In this document: positions 10,318 to 19,607 of the stretch, piece after piece
Numbering within the stretch: position 1 is the stretch's first letter
Layout: each line of letters opens with the position of its first letter
Translations under genes and position numbers: made by a program
The notes under the pieces: generated by a model
The model's input: the letters and a program-made list of their open reading frames with translations, nothing else
The model's database searches: none
Told to the model about the DNA's origin: nothing
DNA from: Pseudomonas extremorientalis
GTDB taxonomy: Bacteria; Pseudomonadota; Gammaproteobacteria; Pseudomonadales; Pseudomonadaceae
Length of the DNA stretch: 64,000 bases
Direction: 5' to 3'
Assembly: GCF_001870465.1 (NCBI RefSeq)
Contig: NZ_MDGK01000047.1
Span: 178,089-242,088, forward strand

Positions 10318-11397
10318 ATGGCCAAACCTGGATTTCGCCTCGCGTTGTTTGCCACCTTGCTGGCGCTGATCGTTGTGCTGCTCGGCGCTTATACCCGCCT
10401 GACCCATGCGGGTCTGGGCTGCCCGGACTGGCCCGGCTGCTATGGCTTCATCGGCGTGCCCAACACCGAAGCCCAACTGGCCCACGCCGAGCTGCACTTC
10501 CCCGATACGCCGGTGGAGGCGGACAAGGGCTGGGCCGAGATGACCCATCGCTACTTCGCCGGCACCCTGGGCTTGCTGATTGTGTTGCTGGCGGCGCGCT
10601 CGTGGAGCCATCGGCGCGATCCGGGCCAGCCGGTGAAGCTGCCGCTGTTTGTACTGGCGGTGGTGTTCGCCCAAGCGGCATTTGGCATGTGGACGGTGAC
10701 ATTGAAGCTGTGGCCGCAGGTGGTGACGGGGCATCTGTTGGGTGGCTTTGCGACCTTGAGCCTGCTGTTCCTGCTGACCCTGCGTTTGTCCGGCGTATTG
10801 CCCGCGCTGATCGTGCCCAAGCGCCTGCAATATTGGGCGACGGCAGGCCTGGTGGTGGTGATCGGCCAGATTGCCCTGGGCGGTTGGGTCAGTTCCAACT
10901 ACGCGGCGGTGGCCTGTATCGATTTGCCAACGTGCCATGGGCAGTGGTGGCCGGCAGCGGACTTTGCCAACGGCTTCCACCTGACTCAACACATCGGCCC
11001 CAATTACCTCGGTGGGCAGTTGGACAGCGAGGCGCGCACCGCCATCCACCTGACCCACCGCATCGGCGCCGTCATCGTCAGCCTGGTGCTGCTGGGCCTG
11101 GCCTGGCAGTTGCGCGCAGTCGGCATGACGCGGTTGGCCGGCTTGCTGTTGATCGCCCTGGCGGCGCAAATCTGCCTGGGCCTGAGCAATGTGTATTTCC
11201 ACCTGCCGCTGCCGGTTGCGGTAGGGCATAACGCGGGCGGTGCGGCGTTATTACTGACGCTGGTACTGGTCAACTATCACGCGCGCACCAGTCTGGTCCG
11301 GGTGCGCAACCAGTTGCCGTTCGGCTGGCGCTTTATTCCGCGCAAACACGTATCGGGCCTCGTTACCCTTAAAGGAGAGATGCCATGGCGACCTTGA
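10318..11397 (+). CDS. ctaA: Heme A synthase (Cox15/CtaA)
   Basis: Oxidises the C8 methyl of heme O to give heme A for the aa3 oxidase. The 359-aa membrane protein has about eight helices. Conserved segments include TRLTHAGLGCPDWPGCYG near the N-terminus, EMTHRYFAGTLG, and HLTHRIGAVIV in the second half, which supply the heme-ligating histidines. The 3' end overlaps ctaB by 13 bp, so the two enzymes of the heme O to heme A route are translationally linked. Confidence 0.94.
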   Translation: MAKPGFRLALFATLLALIVVLLGAYTRLTHAGLGCPDWPGCYGFIGVPNTEAQLAHAELHFPDTPVEADKGWAEMTHRYFAGTLGLLIVLLAARSWSHRRDPGQPVKLPLFVLAVVFAQAAFGMWTVTLKLWPQVVTGHLLGGFATLSLLFLLTLRLSGVLPALIVPKRLQYWATAGLVVVIGQIALGGWVSSNYAAVACIDLPTCHGQWWPAADFANGFHLTQHIGPNYLGGQLDSEARTAIHLTHRIGAVIVSLVLLGLAWQLRAVGMTRLAGLLLIALAAQICLGLSNVYFHLPLPVAVGHNAGGAALLLTLVLVNYHARTSLVRVRNQLPFGWRFIPRKHVSGLVTLKGEMPWRP

Positions 11398-12284
11398 TCG
11401 GCGCGCGTCACGGCCAGGCCATCTGGCGTGATTATCTGGAGCTGACCAAGCCGAAGGTGGTGGTGCTGATGCTCATCACCTCGCTGGTGGGGATGTTCCT
11501 GGCGACTCGCGCTGGTGTGCCGTGGACCGTGCTGGTGTTTGGCAACCTGGGGATTGCCCTGTGTGCAGGCGGCGCGGCGGCGGTCAACCATGTGGTGGAC
11601 CGACGCATCGACGCGGTAATGGCGCGCACTCACAAGCGGCCGTTGGCGGAGGGCCGGGTGTCACCGCTGGCGGCGTTGGCCTTTGCTTTGTTTCTGGCTG
11701 TTGCCGGCTTGGCCCTGCTGCTGGCATTCACCAATCCGCTCGCAGCCTGGCTGACGCTGGCCTCGCTGCTCGGTTATGCGGTGATCTACACCGGTTTTCT
11801 CAAGCGTGCGACGCCACAGAATATTGTTATCGGCGGCTTGGCCGGTGCAGCGCCGCCCTTGCTGGGTTGGGTCGCCGTCACCGGGCATGTCAGCGCCGAG
11901 CCCCTGCTGCTTGTGTTGATCATCTTTGCCTGGACTCCGCCACACTTCTGGGCCTTGGCCATCCATCGCAAGGAAGAATACGCCAAGGCCGATATCCCGA
12001 TGCTGCCGGTAACCCACGGCGAGCACTACACCAAGGTGCATATCCTGCTCTACACCTTTGCCCTGCTGGCGGTGAGCCTGATGCCCTATGTGATCCACAT
12101 GAGCGGCCTGCTGTACCTCGGCTGCGCCCTGGTATTGGGCGGGCGCTTTCTGCAATGGGCCTGGGTGTTGTACCGTGGCGGTCGGCCGCACGCGGCGATC
12201 AACACCTTCAAGTACTCTATCTGGTACTTGCTGCTGCTGTTTATCGCCCTGCTCGTAGACCACTACTTACTGTTGAACCTATGA
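11385..12284 (+). CDS. ctaB: Protoheme IX farnesyltransferase (heme O synthase)
   Basis: Adds a farnesyl group to heme B, supplying heme O to CtaA. The 299-aa UbiA-type membrane enzyme has the prenyl-diphosphate binding motif NHVVDRRID (NxxxDxxxD) near residue 70 and the second Asp-rich region around YAKADIPMLP. An AAAGGAGAG ribosome site lies ahead of the ATG, inside the ctaA coding end. The stop codon overlaps the next start as ATGA. Also known as cyoE; the cox context supports the ctaB name here. Confidence 0.95.
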   Translation: MATLIGARHGQAIWRDYLELTKPKVVVLMLITSLVGMFLATRAGVPWTVLVFGNLGIALCAGGAAAVNHVVDRRIDAVMARTHKRPLAEGRVSPLAALAFALFLAVAGLALLLAFTNPLAAWLTLASLLGYAVIYTGFLKRATPQNIVIGGLAGAAPPLLGWVAVTGHVSAEPLLLVLIIFAWTPPHFWALAIHRKEEYAKADIPMLPVTHGEHYTKVHILLYTFALLAVSLMPYVIHMSGLLYLGCALVLGGRFLQWAWVLYRGGRPHAAINTFKYSIWYLLLLFIALLVDHYLLLNL

Positions 12285-12916
12285 CTCGAACTCAAAAGAC
12301 TGTCTTCATCCTGGTGGCCCTGGTGGCATTGATCATGGGCCTGACCGTTAACAAAGTGCTCTCGGGCAAGGGCCAGGGCGACCCTACCGCGCTGATCGAC
12401 GCAGGTATCATCCTGTTGCCGCAAAGCCGTCAGTTGCCGCCGGTGACCATGACCAACCAGGACGGCCAGCCGGTGCTGGTCAACGAATTGAAAGGCAAGT
12501 GGAGCCTGTTGTTCTTCGGCTACACCTTCTGCCCGGACATCTGCCCGACTACCCTCGCCCAGCTGCGCCAGATCAAGAGCGAGCTGCCTAAAGAGGCTGT
12601 GGATAAGTTGCAGGTGATTTTGGTCAGTGTGGACCCGAACCGCGATACGTCGACCCAGCTCAAACAGTACCTGGGCTACTTCGACCCGCAGTTCCAGGGC
12701 CTGACGGGCGCGAATGTGGAGGAGGTGCAGAAGGTCTCGAATGCGGTGAGCATTCCGTTCATTCCGGCGGATACCAGCAAGCCCAACTACACCGTCGACC
12801 ACAGCGGCAACCTGGCATTGATCGGGCCGGATGGGACTCAGCGCGGGTTCATCCGTGCGCCGTTGAACAACCAGAAGCTGGTGGCGCAGTTGCCGGGGTT
12901 GTTGAAGCGTCAGTAA
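12281..12916 (+). CDS. SCO1/SenC family copper chaperone
   Basis: A 211-aa, membrane-anchored thioredoxin-fold protein that matures the CuA site of subunit II. One N-terminal helix (about residues 8-26) precedes the domain with the copper-binding pair in FCPDICPTT (CxxxC) and a later conserved His in YTVDHSGNL. It is joined to ctaB by a 4-bp ATGA overlap and closes the cox assembly operon. A REP doublet follows. Confidence 0.93.
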   Translation: MTRTQKTVFILVALVALIMGLTVNKVLSGKGQGDPTALIDAGIILLPQSRQLPPVTMTNQDGQPVLVNELKGKWSLLFFGYTFCPDICPTTLAQLRQIKSELPKEAVDKLQVILVSVDPNRDTSTQLKQYLGYFDPQFQGLTGANVEEVQKVSNAVSIPFIPADTSKPNYTVDHSGNLALIGPDGTQRGFIRAPLNNQKLVAQLPGLLKRQ

Positions 12917-12930
12917 CAGGCGACACATAA

Positions 12931-13028
12931 CAAATGTGGGAGGGGGCTTGCCCCCGATAGCAGTGGGTCTGCCACCAGATGCAGTGACTGACACTCAGCA
13001 ATCGGGGTGTAGCCCCCTCCCACATTTT
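12931..13028. repeat. REP doublet after the cox locus
   Basis: A GTGGGAGGGGGCTTGCCCCC-type copy (about 12934-12959) and a degenerate inverted copy (about 13000-13026) between the end of the SCO1 gene and the end of convergent metQ. It may also act as a transcription stop for both genes. Confidence 0.8.
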
Positions 13029-13060
13029 TTGATCTTCAGCGTGTTGGAGATCGAATCAGA

Positions 13061-13831
13061 TCAGAACGCCGGCTTGATCGCGCCTTTGTACTTCTCTTCG
13101 ATGAATTGCTTCACTTCAGGCGTGTGCAGGGCTGCAACCAGCTTCTTCACGGCGTCCGAGTCCTTGTTGTCTTCGCGGGTCACCAGGATGTTCACGTAAG
13201 GCGAATCGCTGCCCTCGATCACCAGCGCATCCTTGGACGGGTCCAGCTTGGCTTCCAGCGCGTAGTTGGTGTTGATCAGCGCCAGGTCGACCTGGGTCAG
13301 TACGCGCGGCAAGGTGGCGGCTTCCAGTTCGCGGAATTTCAGGCTTTTCGGGTTGGCGGTGATGTCCTTGATGGTCGACAGGATGTTGGTCGGGTCCTTC
13401 AGGGTGATCAGGCCGTTCTTGGCCAGCAGCAACAGGGCCCGGCCGCCGTTGGTGGCGTCGTTGGGGATCACCACATTGGCGCCGCTTGGCAGTTCGTCCA
13501 GCTTCTTGTACTTGCTGGAGTAGGCGCCCAGGGGTTCCAGGTGCACCGCGCCGACGCTCACCAGGTGGGTGCCCTTGGCTTTGTTGAATTCATCCAGGTA
13601 CGGTTGGTGTTGGAAGAAGTTGGCGTCCAGGCGCTTTTCCGCGACTTGTACGTTCGGCTGCACGTAGTCGGTGAAGACTTTGACCTGCAGGTCCACGCCT
13701 TCTTTGGCGAGGGCAGGTTTCACGAATTCGAGGATTTCCGCGTGTGGGACCGGCGAAGCCGCGACCGTGATGGTCTCGGCGTGGGCGGAAAACGCGGCAA
13801 CGGCGGCGAAAGCAACCAGTAGTTTCTTCAT
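13061..13831 (-). CDS. metQ: D-methionine ABC transporter, substrate-binding protein
   Basis: Periplasmic NlpA/MetQ-type binding protein of 256 aa with an Ala-rich signal peptide cut near AHA-ETIT (about residue 18). The motifs VAASPVPHAEIL and FFQHQPYLDEFN are characteristic. There is no lipobox Cys, so it appears to be a free periplasmic protein. An AGGAG ribosome site decides the start. It is the last gene of metN-metI-metQ, 51 bp behind metI. Confidence 0.93.
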   Translation of the reverse strand: MKKLLVAFAAVAAFSAHAETITVAASPVPHAEILEFVKPALAKEGVDLQVKVFTDYVQPNVQVAEKRLDANFFQHQPYLDEFNKAKGTHLVSVGAVHLEPLGAYSSKYKKLDELPSGANVVIPNDATNGGRALLLLAKNGLITLKDPTNILSTIKDITANPKSLKFRELEAATLPRVLTQVDLALINTNYALEAKLDPSKDALVIEGSDSPYVNILVTREDNKDSDAVKKLVAALHTPEVKQFIEEKYKGAIKPAF

Positions 13832-13882
13832 CCAACAAGCTCCTTGTTCGGGCATGTGCCGGCTTATCACCGGCAATGGCCG

Positions 13883-14557
13883 TTATTTTCGAGAAAAGTG
13901 CACCACCAGCTTGTCGCCGACGGTTTGCAGAATTTGCACCAGGATCAGCAGCATCACCACCGTGACCACCATCACGTCAGTCTGGAAACGCTGGTAACCG
14001 AAACGGATCGCCAGGTCACCCAGGCCGCCGGCACCCACCACACCGGCCATGGCCGTGTAGGACACCAGTGTAATCGCGGTCACCGTAATCGCCGCGAAAA
14101 TGCCTGGGCGCGCTTCGGGCAGCAAGGCGTTGGTGATGATCTGGCGCGTGCTGGCGCCCATCGATTGCGTGGCTTCGATAATGCCGCGGTCCACTTCACG
14201 CAGCGCGGTTTCCACCAGGCGTGCGAAGAACGGCGTCGCGCCCACCACCAACGGCGGAATCGCACCAGCCACACCCAGCGAAGTGCCGGTGATCAATACA
14301 GTGAACGGGATCATCACGATCAGCAGGATGATGAACGGCAGCGAACGCAGGATGTTCACGATCAGCGACAGCAGCGCGTACAGGCCCTTCTGTTCGAACA
14401 GTTGGCGCGGGCTGGTGAGGAACAGCAGCACGCCCAGGGGCAGGCCCAGCACCACGGTGAAGAACAGTGAGCCGAACAGCATGGTCATGGTGTCGCCGGT
14501 GGCGAGCCAGATTTCGGACCAGTCAATATTGGCGAAGAAACTCAACAGGACGTCCAT
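13883..14557 (-). CDS. metI: Methionine ABC transporter permease
   Basis: A 224-aa inner-membrane permease with five helices and the ABC permease EAA loop around EATQSMGASTRQIITNALLPEARPG. Pairs with the MetN ATPase and MetQ. The start overlaps the metN stop as TAATG, indicating translational coupling. Confidence 0.94.
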   Translation of the reverse strand: MDVLLSFFANIDWSEIWLATGDTMTMLFGSLFFTVVLGLPLGVLLFLTSPRQLFEQKGLYALLSLIVNILRSLPFIILLIVMIPFTVLITGTSLGVAGAIPPLVVGATPFFARLVETALREVDRGIIEATQSMGASTRQIITNALLPEARPGIFAAITVTAITLVSYTAMAGVVGAGGLGDLAIRFGYQRFQTDVMVVTVVMLLILVQILQTVGDKLVVHFSRK

Positions 14558-15564
14558 TAGCGCAGGATCTCCATGTGGACGTCAGCAGCGGTGAAGCGCG
14601 CAAACGCAGCGTCCATGTCGCCACCGGTGACGGCGAGGGTCAATTGCCCGTAAGGGATGTCTTTGATGCGGTCGATACGACCGGCGAGGATGCTGTAGTC
14701 CACGCCCGTTTCGCGTGCGACGGTGCCCAGCAGCGGCGCGTAGGTCGCTTCGCCCTGGAACGTCAGGCGCACGATGCGGCCGGGTACGTGAGCGAAGTCA
14801 TCGCGTTGCTCGTTTTCGTCGACCTGCTCGGACTCTTGCACGAAACGCTTCGTGGTTGGGTGCTTGGGGTGCAGGAATACATCGGCCACCGAGCCTTGCT
14901 CGACGATCACGCCGGCGTCCATTACGGCCACCTGGTCGCAGACACGGCGGATCACGTCCATTTCATGGGTGATCAGCACGATGGTCAGCTTCAGCTCGCG
15001 GTTGATCTCGGCCAACAGTTGCAGCACCGACGCGGTGGTCTGCGGGTCGAGGGCGCTGGTGGCTTCGTCGCACAGCAGGATCTTTGGCTTGGTCGCCAGG
15101 GCGCGGGCGATGCCGACGCGTTGTTTCTGGCCGCCGGACAACTGCGCCGGGTACTTTTTGGCGTGGTCCGACAGGCCGACGCGCGCGAGCAGTTCTGCGA
15201 CGCGCAGGTCGATGTCCTTGCGCGACAGTTCGCCGGCCAGGGTCAGTGGCAGCGCCACGTTGTCGGCGACGGTCTTGGACGCCAGCAGGTTGAAGTGCTG
15301 GAAGATCATCCCGACCTGCTGGCGGAAACGGCGCAGGCCGTTGGCGTCCAGGGCGGTGACTTCTTCGCCATCTACCCTGATGATGCCGCTGCTCGGTTCT
15401 TCGAGGCGGTTGATCAGGCGCAGCAGGGTGCTTTTACCCGCGCCGGAGTGGCCGATCAGGCCGAACACCTGGCCGTTTTCGACACTCAGACTGGTGGCGT
15501 GCAGCGCGGGAATATCCCTACCGGCGACGCGGTAGGTTTTATGGACGTTTTGAAACTCGATCAC
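14557..15564 (-). CDS. metN: Methionine ABC transporter ATP-binding protein
   Basis: A 335-aa ATPase. Walker A is GHSGAGKST (about residues 38-46), the signature is LSGGQKQRVGIARAL, and Walker B is ILLCDEATSALDP. The C-terminal about 80 residues form the NIL domain that senses methionine and inhibits transport. First gene of metNIQ. No SAM riboswitch is visible in the 265-bp upstream gap shared with katE. Confidence 0.95.
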   Translation of the reverse strand: MIEFQNVHKTYRVAGRDIPALHATSLSVENGQVFGLIGHSGAGKSTLLRLINRLEEPSSGIIRVDGEEVTALDANGLRRFRQQVGMIFQHFNLLASKTVADNVALPLTLAGELSRKDIDLRVAELLARVGLSDHAKKYPAQLSGGQKQRVGIARALATKPKILLCDEATSALDPQTTASVLQLLAEINRELKLTIVLITHEMDVIRRVCDQVAVMDAGVIVEQGSVADVFLHPKHPTTKRFVQESEQVDENEQRDDFAHVPGRIVRLTFQGEATYAPLLGTVARETGVDYSILAGRIDRIKDIPYGQLTLAVTGGDMDAAFARFTAADVHMEILR

Positions 15565-15752
15565 GTAGCGAACCTTGTGGGGCGCATGGAAAAGGGATCA
15601 GCGGTTAGCCGGGCGCGCATTTTAGCCTGTCTGTATAGCGTTTCTTAGCATTTATTTCGTATTCAACCAGCGATTTGGCAATAACGCGATCAAAGGTCAT
15701 AAAAAAGGAACGGTACAAAACCGCGTCAGTCACTACTTAAGCAACTCGATTT

Positions 15753-15771
15753 CCCAGGTGCCGTGCCTGGG
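15753..15771 (+). other. Hairpin in the katE leader
   Basis: CCCAGG (15753-15758) and CCTGGG (15766-15771) form a stem with a seven-base loop followed by GTTTTG, about 58 bp before the katE start. It could be a leader hairpin or weak attenuator; no regulation is proven. Confidence 0.35.
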
Positions 15772-15829
15772 GTTTTGCTCAAACGAGCCGGGGACCGCTC
15801 TGGCCACTTTGAATAAGGAGTTTTGACTG

Positions 15830-17959
15830 ATGAGTAGCAAAAAGCCAAAGAGCGAGCTAGCGGGCACCGACACCCTGGATCGTGGTAACACCAACGCCAA
15901 GCTGCAGGCCCTGGAGGCCTTCCGCTCCGATGCGACCGGTCAGGCCCTGCGTACCAATCAGGGCGTCAAGATTTCCGACAACCAGAACACCCTGAAAGTG
16001 GGCTCCCGTGGCCCATCGCTGCTGGAAGATTTCATCATGCGTGAAAAAATCACGCACTTTGACCATGAGCGTATCCCGGAGCGCATCGTGCATGCCCGTG
16101 GCACCGGTGCCCATGGCTATTTCCAGACCTACGAGAACCATTCGGCGCTGACCAAGGCTGGTTTCCTGCGTGACCCTGGGCATAAAACGCCGGTCTTCAC
16201 CCGCTTTTCCACTGTGCAGGGCCCGCGTGGTTCGGGTGACACGGTGCGTGATGTGCGCGGTTTTGCCGTGAAGTTTTTCACCGAAGAAGGCAACTTCGAC
16301 CTGGTGGGCAACAACATGCCGGTGTTTTTCATTCAGGACGCGATCAAGTTTCCTGACTTCGTACACGCCGTGAAGCCCGAGCCGCACAATGAAATTCCTA
16401 CAGGCGGGTCGGCGCACGATACCTTCTGGGACTTCGTCTCGTTGCAGCCTGAATCGGCGCACATGGTGATCTGGGCGATGTCTGACCGTGCCATTCCAAA
16501 GAGCCTGCGCAGCATGCAGGGTTTTGGCGTGCACACCTTCCGCCTGGTGAACGCCGAGGGGAAATCCAACTTCGTCAAATTCCACTGGCGTCCTACGGCG
16601 GGTACTTGCTCGCTGGTGTGGGACGAAGCGCAAAAGCTGGCCGGTAAAGATACCGACTACCACCGCCGCGACCTTTGGGAAGCCATTGAGATGGGCGACT
16701 ACCCTGAGTGGGAATTGGGCGTGCAGGTGATTCCCGAGGACAAGGAGCATGCGTTCGACTTCGATATCCTCGACCCGACCAAGCTGATCCCTGAGGAGCT
16801 GGTGCCGATCACGCCGCTGGGCAAGATGGTGCTCAACCGCAACCCGGACAACTTCTTCGCTGAGGTCGAGCAGGTCGCGTTCTGCCCAGGCCATATCGTG
16901 CCGGGTATCGACTTCTCCAACGATCCACTGCTGCAAGGTCGGCTGTTTTCCTACACCGACACGCAGATCAGCCGACTCGGCGGGCCGAACTTTCATCAGT
17001 TGCCGATCAATCAGCCGGTCACGCCGCTGCATAACAACCAGCGCGATGCCATGCACCGCAGCACCATCGATAAAGGGCGAGCCTCTTATGAGCCGAACTC
17101 AATCGATGGCGGCTGGCCGAAAGAAACGCCACCGGCTGCGCAGGATGGTGGTTTTGAGTCCTACCCTGAGCGCATCGACGCCCACAAGATCCGTGAGCGC
17201 AGCGAGTCGTTCGGCGATCACTTCTCCCAGGCGCGTCTGTTCTTCCACAGCATGAGCAAGCACGAACAGGAGCACATCATTGCGGCCTACAGCTTTGAGC
17301 TGGGCAAGGTCGAGCGCGAGTTTATCCGCGCGCGTCAGGTCAACGAGATCCTGGCCAACATCGACCTGGAACTGGCCAAGCGCGTGGCGCAGAACCTGGG
17401 GCTGCCCGCGCCGACCCAAGGCACGGTGCCTGTCCGTAAAACCCAGCCGGAACGTTCGCCGGCATTGAGCCAGGCAAACCTGCTGCCGGGTGATATCAAA
17501 ACGCGAAAAGTGGCGATTCTTGCCGCGAACGGCGTTGATGGTGCTGCAATTGATGCGTTGAAGAAGGCACTGGAAGCCGAGGGCGCACATGCCAAGCTGC
17601 TGGGGCCAACCTCGGCACCGGTAAAAACGGCTGATGGTAAAAGCCTGAAGGTGGATGCCTCGATGGAAGGTATGCCATCGATTGCGTTCGATGCGGTATT
17701 TGTCCCTGGCGGGAAAGACTCTGTTAAAGCCTTGAGTGGTGATGGCGTGGCGTTGCACTTCCTGTTGGAAGCGTACAAGCACTTGAAGGCGATTACCGTC
17801 GCCAACGACGCTAAGTCATTGCTGGATCTGTTGAAGCTTGAGGCGGATGCGGGACTGATCGTCGGCTCGGATGCCAAGGCGTTCAAGGCATTCTTTGCCG
17901 CGATTGCCCAGCACCGGGTCTGGGATCGTGAGCCTAAGGCCAAGGCGATTCCGGCTTAA
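15830..17959 (+). CDS. katE: Large-subunit (clade II, HPII-type) catalase
   Basis: Breaks down hydrogen peroxide. The 709-aa length, against about 480 for small catalases, and a C-terminal DJ-1/PfpI-like domain (about residues 505-700, from TRKVAILAANGVDG) mark the HPII type. The catalytic core shows H88 (RIVHARG), N161 (FDLVGNNMPV) and the proximal heme Tyr375 (RLFSYTDTQISR). An AAGGAGT ribosome site precedes MSSKKPKSE. There is no signal peptide, so it is cytoplasmic. katE genes are usually RpoS-dependent; a CTACTT motif upstream would fit but is weak. A REP doublet follows the stop. Confidence 0.95.
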   Translation: MSSKKPKSELAGTDTLDRGNTNAKLQALEAFRSDATGQALRTNQGVKISDNQNTLKVGSRGPSLLEDFIMREKITHFDHERIPERIVHARGTGAHGYFQTYENHSALTKAGFLRDPGHKTPVFTRFSTVQGPRGSGDTVRDVRGFAVKFFTEEGNFDLVGNNMPVFFIQDAIKFPDFVHAVKPEPHNEIPTGGSAHDTFWDFVSLQPESAHMVIWAMSDRAIPKSLRSMQGFGVHTFRLVNAEGKSNFVKFHWRPTAGTCSLVWDEAQKLAGKDTDYHRRDLWEAIEMGDYPEWELGVQVIPEDKEHAFDFDILDPTKLIPEELVPITPLGKMVLNRNPDNFFAEVEQVAFCPGHIVPGIDFSNDPLLQGRLFSYTDTQISRLGGPNFHQLPINQPVTPLHNNQRDAMHRSTIDKGRASYEPNSIDGGWPKETPPAAQDGGFESYPERIDAHKIRERSESFGDHFSQARLFFHSMSKHEQEHIIAAYSFELGKVEREFIRARQVNEILANIDLELAKRVAQNLGLPAPTQGTVPVRKTQPERSPALSQANLLPGDIKTRKVAILAANGVDGAAIDALKKALEAEGAHAKLLGPTSAPVKTADGKSLKVDASMEGMPSIAFDAVFVPGGKDSVKALSGDGVALHFLLEAYKHLKAITVANDAKSLLDLLKLEADAGLIVGSDAKAFKAFFAAIAQHRVWDREPKAKAIPA

Positions 17960-17983
17960 GTCTTTGGTTGTTTGTTAGATCGT

Positions 17984-18058
17984 CATCGGGGGCAAGCCTC
18001 CTCCCACATTTTGAGCTGTGAATACATTCAAAGTGCGGGAGGGGGCTTGCCGCCGATG
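17984..18058. repeat. REP doublet between katE and the lipoprotein gene
   Basis: Two inverted REP copies (about 17984-18008 and 18033-18058) with single substitutions from the window consensus (GCAAGCCTCCTCCCAC and GCTTGCCGCCGAT). It sits between two convergent genes. Confidence 0.8.
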
Positions 18059-18061
18059 GTT

Positions 18062-18781
18062 TTATTCCGCCTTGCGCGGAATCAGCACAACCTGCGCCGG
18101 AATCTTCTTCAGAATCTGCCGGTGAATCTTCAGGTCATACCCCGAATCAATTCGCTTCACCCGTTTGGTCAGCAACGTGGCCAGCCACGGGTAATCCTCT
18201 GTGCGCGGCGCCTGGATGCTCACATCGCATTGGTAATTCACCACGTCGGTGGCAATCGCATCCAGCTGATGGCGCAGTTCTTCGATGTTGGTGAGGTTCA
18301 ACGCCACGGTGGTGCTGGGCGCCGTGGGGTCGATGACCTTGGCGGCGGGCTTGGCCTCGGCGGCTTTCAGGTCGGCTTCGGCTTTGTCCAGTTCGGCCTT
18401 GCGCGCATGGCTGATGGCGCTGTTGACGCCACCGGTCAGCGCGGGTGCCTTGGGCATCAGGGCGCGGGCACGGCTCAGGGCGGTCGCGGCGGCGTTTACA
18501 TCACCCTTTTGCAGCACGATCTGGCTGCGTTGCAAGTAGGCTTCAGCCAACTGCCGCTGGTAGGTTTCCAGCGCCGGGTCGTTGGGCGACTGGGCTTGCA
18601 GCGCCGCTAGCTGGTCTTCTGCGGTGGCCAGTTCGCTGCTGGCCAGGTTTTGTTCCAGCTGTGCGATGGCCGCAGCGCGTGCGTCCGGGGCCTCGGGGAC
18701 GGCGGGCGGTGTGCTTTGACAGGCGCCCAGCAGCAGGGAAAATGCGGCAAGGAGCAGATAACGGGAGGTGAACGGCTTCAT
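18062..18781 (-). CDS. Predicted lipoprotein (PA5502-like)
   Basis: A 239-aa protein with a lipoprotein signal peptide: hydrophobic stretch, then LLLGAC with the lipidated Cys21. Residues about 40-160 are Ala/Gln/Leu-rich and helical with TPR-like spacing (ALSRARALMPKAPAL); the C-terminal part is mixed. No known domain could be named. It follows znuB on the same strand with a 37-bp gap, as in P. aeruginosa, so it may be co-transcribed with the zinc genes. Confidence 0.75.
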   Translation of the reverse strand: MKPFTSRYLLLAAFSLLLGACQSTPPAVPEAPDARAAAIAQLEQNLASSELATAEDQLAALQAQSPNDPALETYQRQLAEAYLQRSQIVLQKGDVNAAATALSRARALMPKAPALTGGVNSAISHARKAELDKAEADLKAAEAKPAAKVIDPTAPSTTVALNLTNIEELRHQLDAIATDVVNYQCDVSIQAPRTEDYPWLATLLTKRVKRIDSGYDLKIHRQILKKIPAQVVLIPRKAE

Positions 18782-18818
18782 TCCTGCGACTCTCTATTTG
18801 CGCAAAAAGCGAGCAAGT

Positions 18819-19607
18819 CTACACCCCTCGACGGGGCAGGACAAAACTCAGCAGAAACAGGGCGGCGGCCGTGACCACAATCGACGGCCCGGCCGGCGTG
18901 TCCTTGAACCAGGACAACGCCAGGCCCCCGCACACAGCGAGCATCCCCAGCAGGCTGGCGCCCACCGCCATCTGCTCCGGTGAGCGGGCGTGGCGCTGGG
19001 CAGCGGCCGCGGGAATGATCAGCAGCGACGTGATCAACAATACGCCGACAATCTTCATCGCGACAGCGATCACCACGGCGATCAATAACATCAGGGCCAT
19101 GCGCAGGGCCGGCACGGGCAAGCCTTCTACCGTGGCCAGCTCTTCGTGCACGGTAATCGCCAGCAGCGGGCGCCACAGTGCGACCAGCAGCGCCAGTACG
19201 GCCGCGCTGCCGCCGAGGATCCACGCAAGGTCGCCGGGGCTGATCGCCAGCAGGTCGCCGAACAAGTAGGCCATCAAGTCGATGCGCACTTCATGCATGA
19301 AGCTCAGCACCACCAGGCCCAGGGACAGGGTGCTGGGTGCCAGGATGCCCAATAGGGTGTCGGAGGCCAGGGGCTGGCGCTGTTGCAGGGTCACCAGCAG
19401 TACCGCTAATAGCAGGCACCCAACGGTCACGGCGATGGTCGGGCTCACATCCAACAGAAAGCCCAGGGCCACGCCCAGCAGCGCGGCGTGCGACAAGGTG
19501 TCGCCAAAATAGGCCATGCGCCGCCAGACCACGAACGAGCCCAACGGGCCCGCCACCAACGCCAAAGCCAAGCCTGCCAGCAGGGCGTAGAGCAGAAAAT
19601 CAGCCAT
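18819..19607 (-). CDS. znuB: Zinc ABC transporter permease
   Basis: A 262-aa ABC-3 type permease with about eight helices and the family signature MAYFGDTLSHAALLGVALG. Forms the channel of the ZnuABC high-affinity zinc importer. The start was placed at MADFLLYALL; this ATG lies just inside the 3' end of znuC, so the genes overlap by 8 bp. Confidence 0.94.
   Translation of the reverse strand: MADFLLYALLAGLALALVAGPLGSFVVWRRMAYFGDTLSHAALLGVALGFLLDVSPTIAVTVGCLLLAVLLVTLQQRQPLASDTLLGILAPSTLSLGLVVLSFMHEVRIDLMAYLFGDLLAISPGDLAWILGGSAAVLALLVALWRPLLAITVHEELATVEGLPVPALRMALMLLIAVVIAVAMKIVGVLLITSLLIIPAAAAQRHARSPEQMAVGASLLGMLAVCGGLALSWFKDTPAGPSIVVTAAALFLLSFVLPRRGV

Noticed and set aside
15565..15829. A SAM or S-box riboswitch ahead of metNIQ
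   Set aside because: No conserved S-box stems are visible in the gap and these are rare in gamma-proteobacteria.
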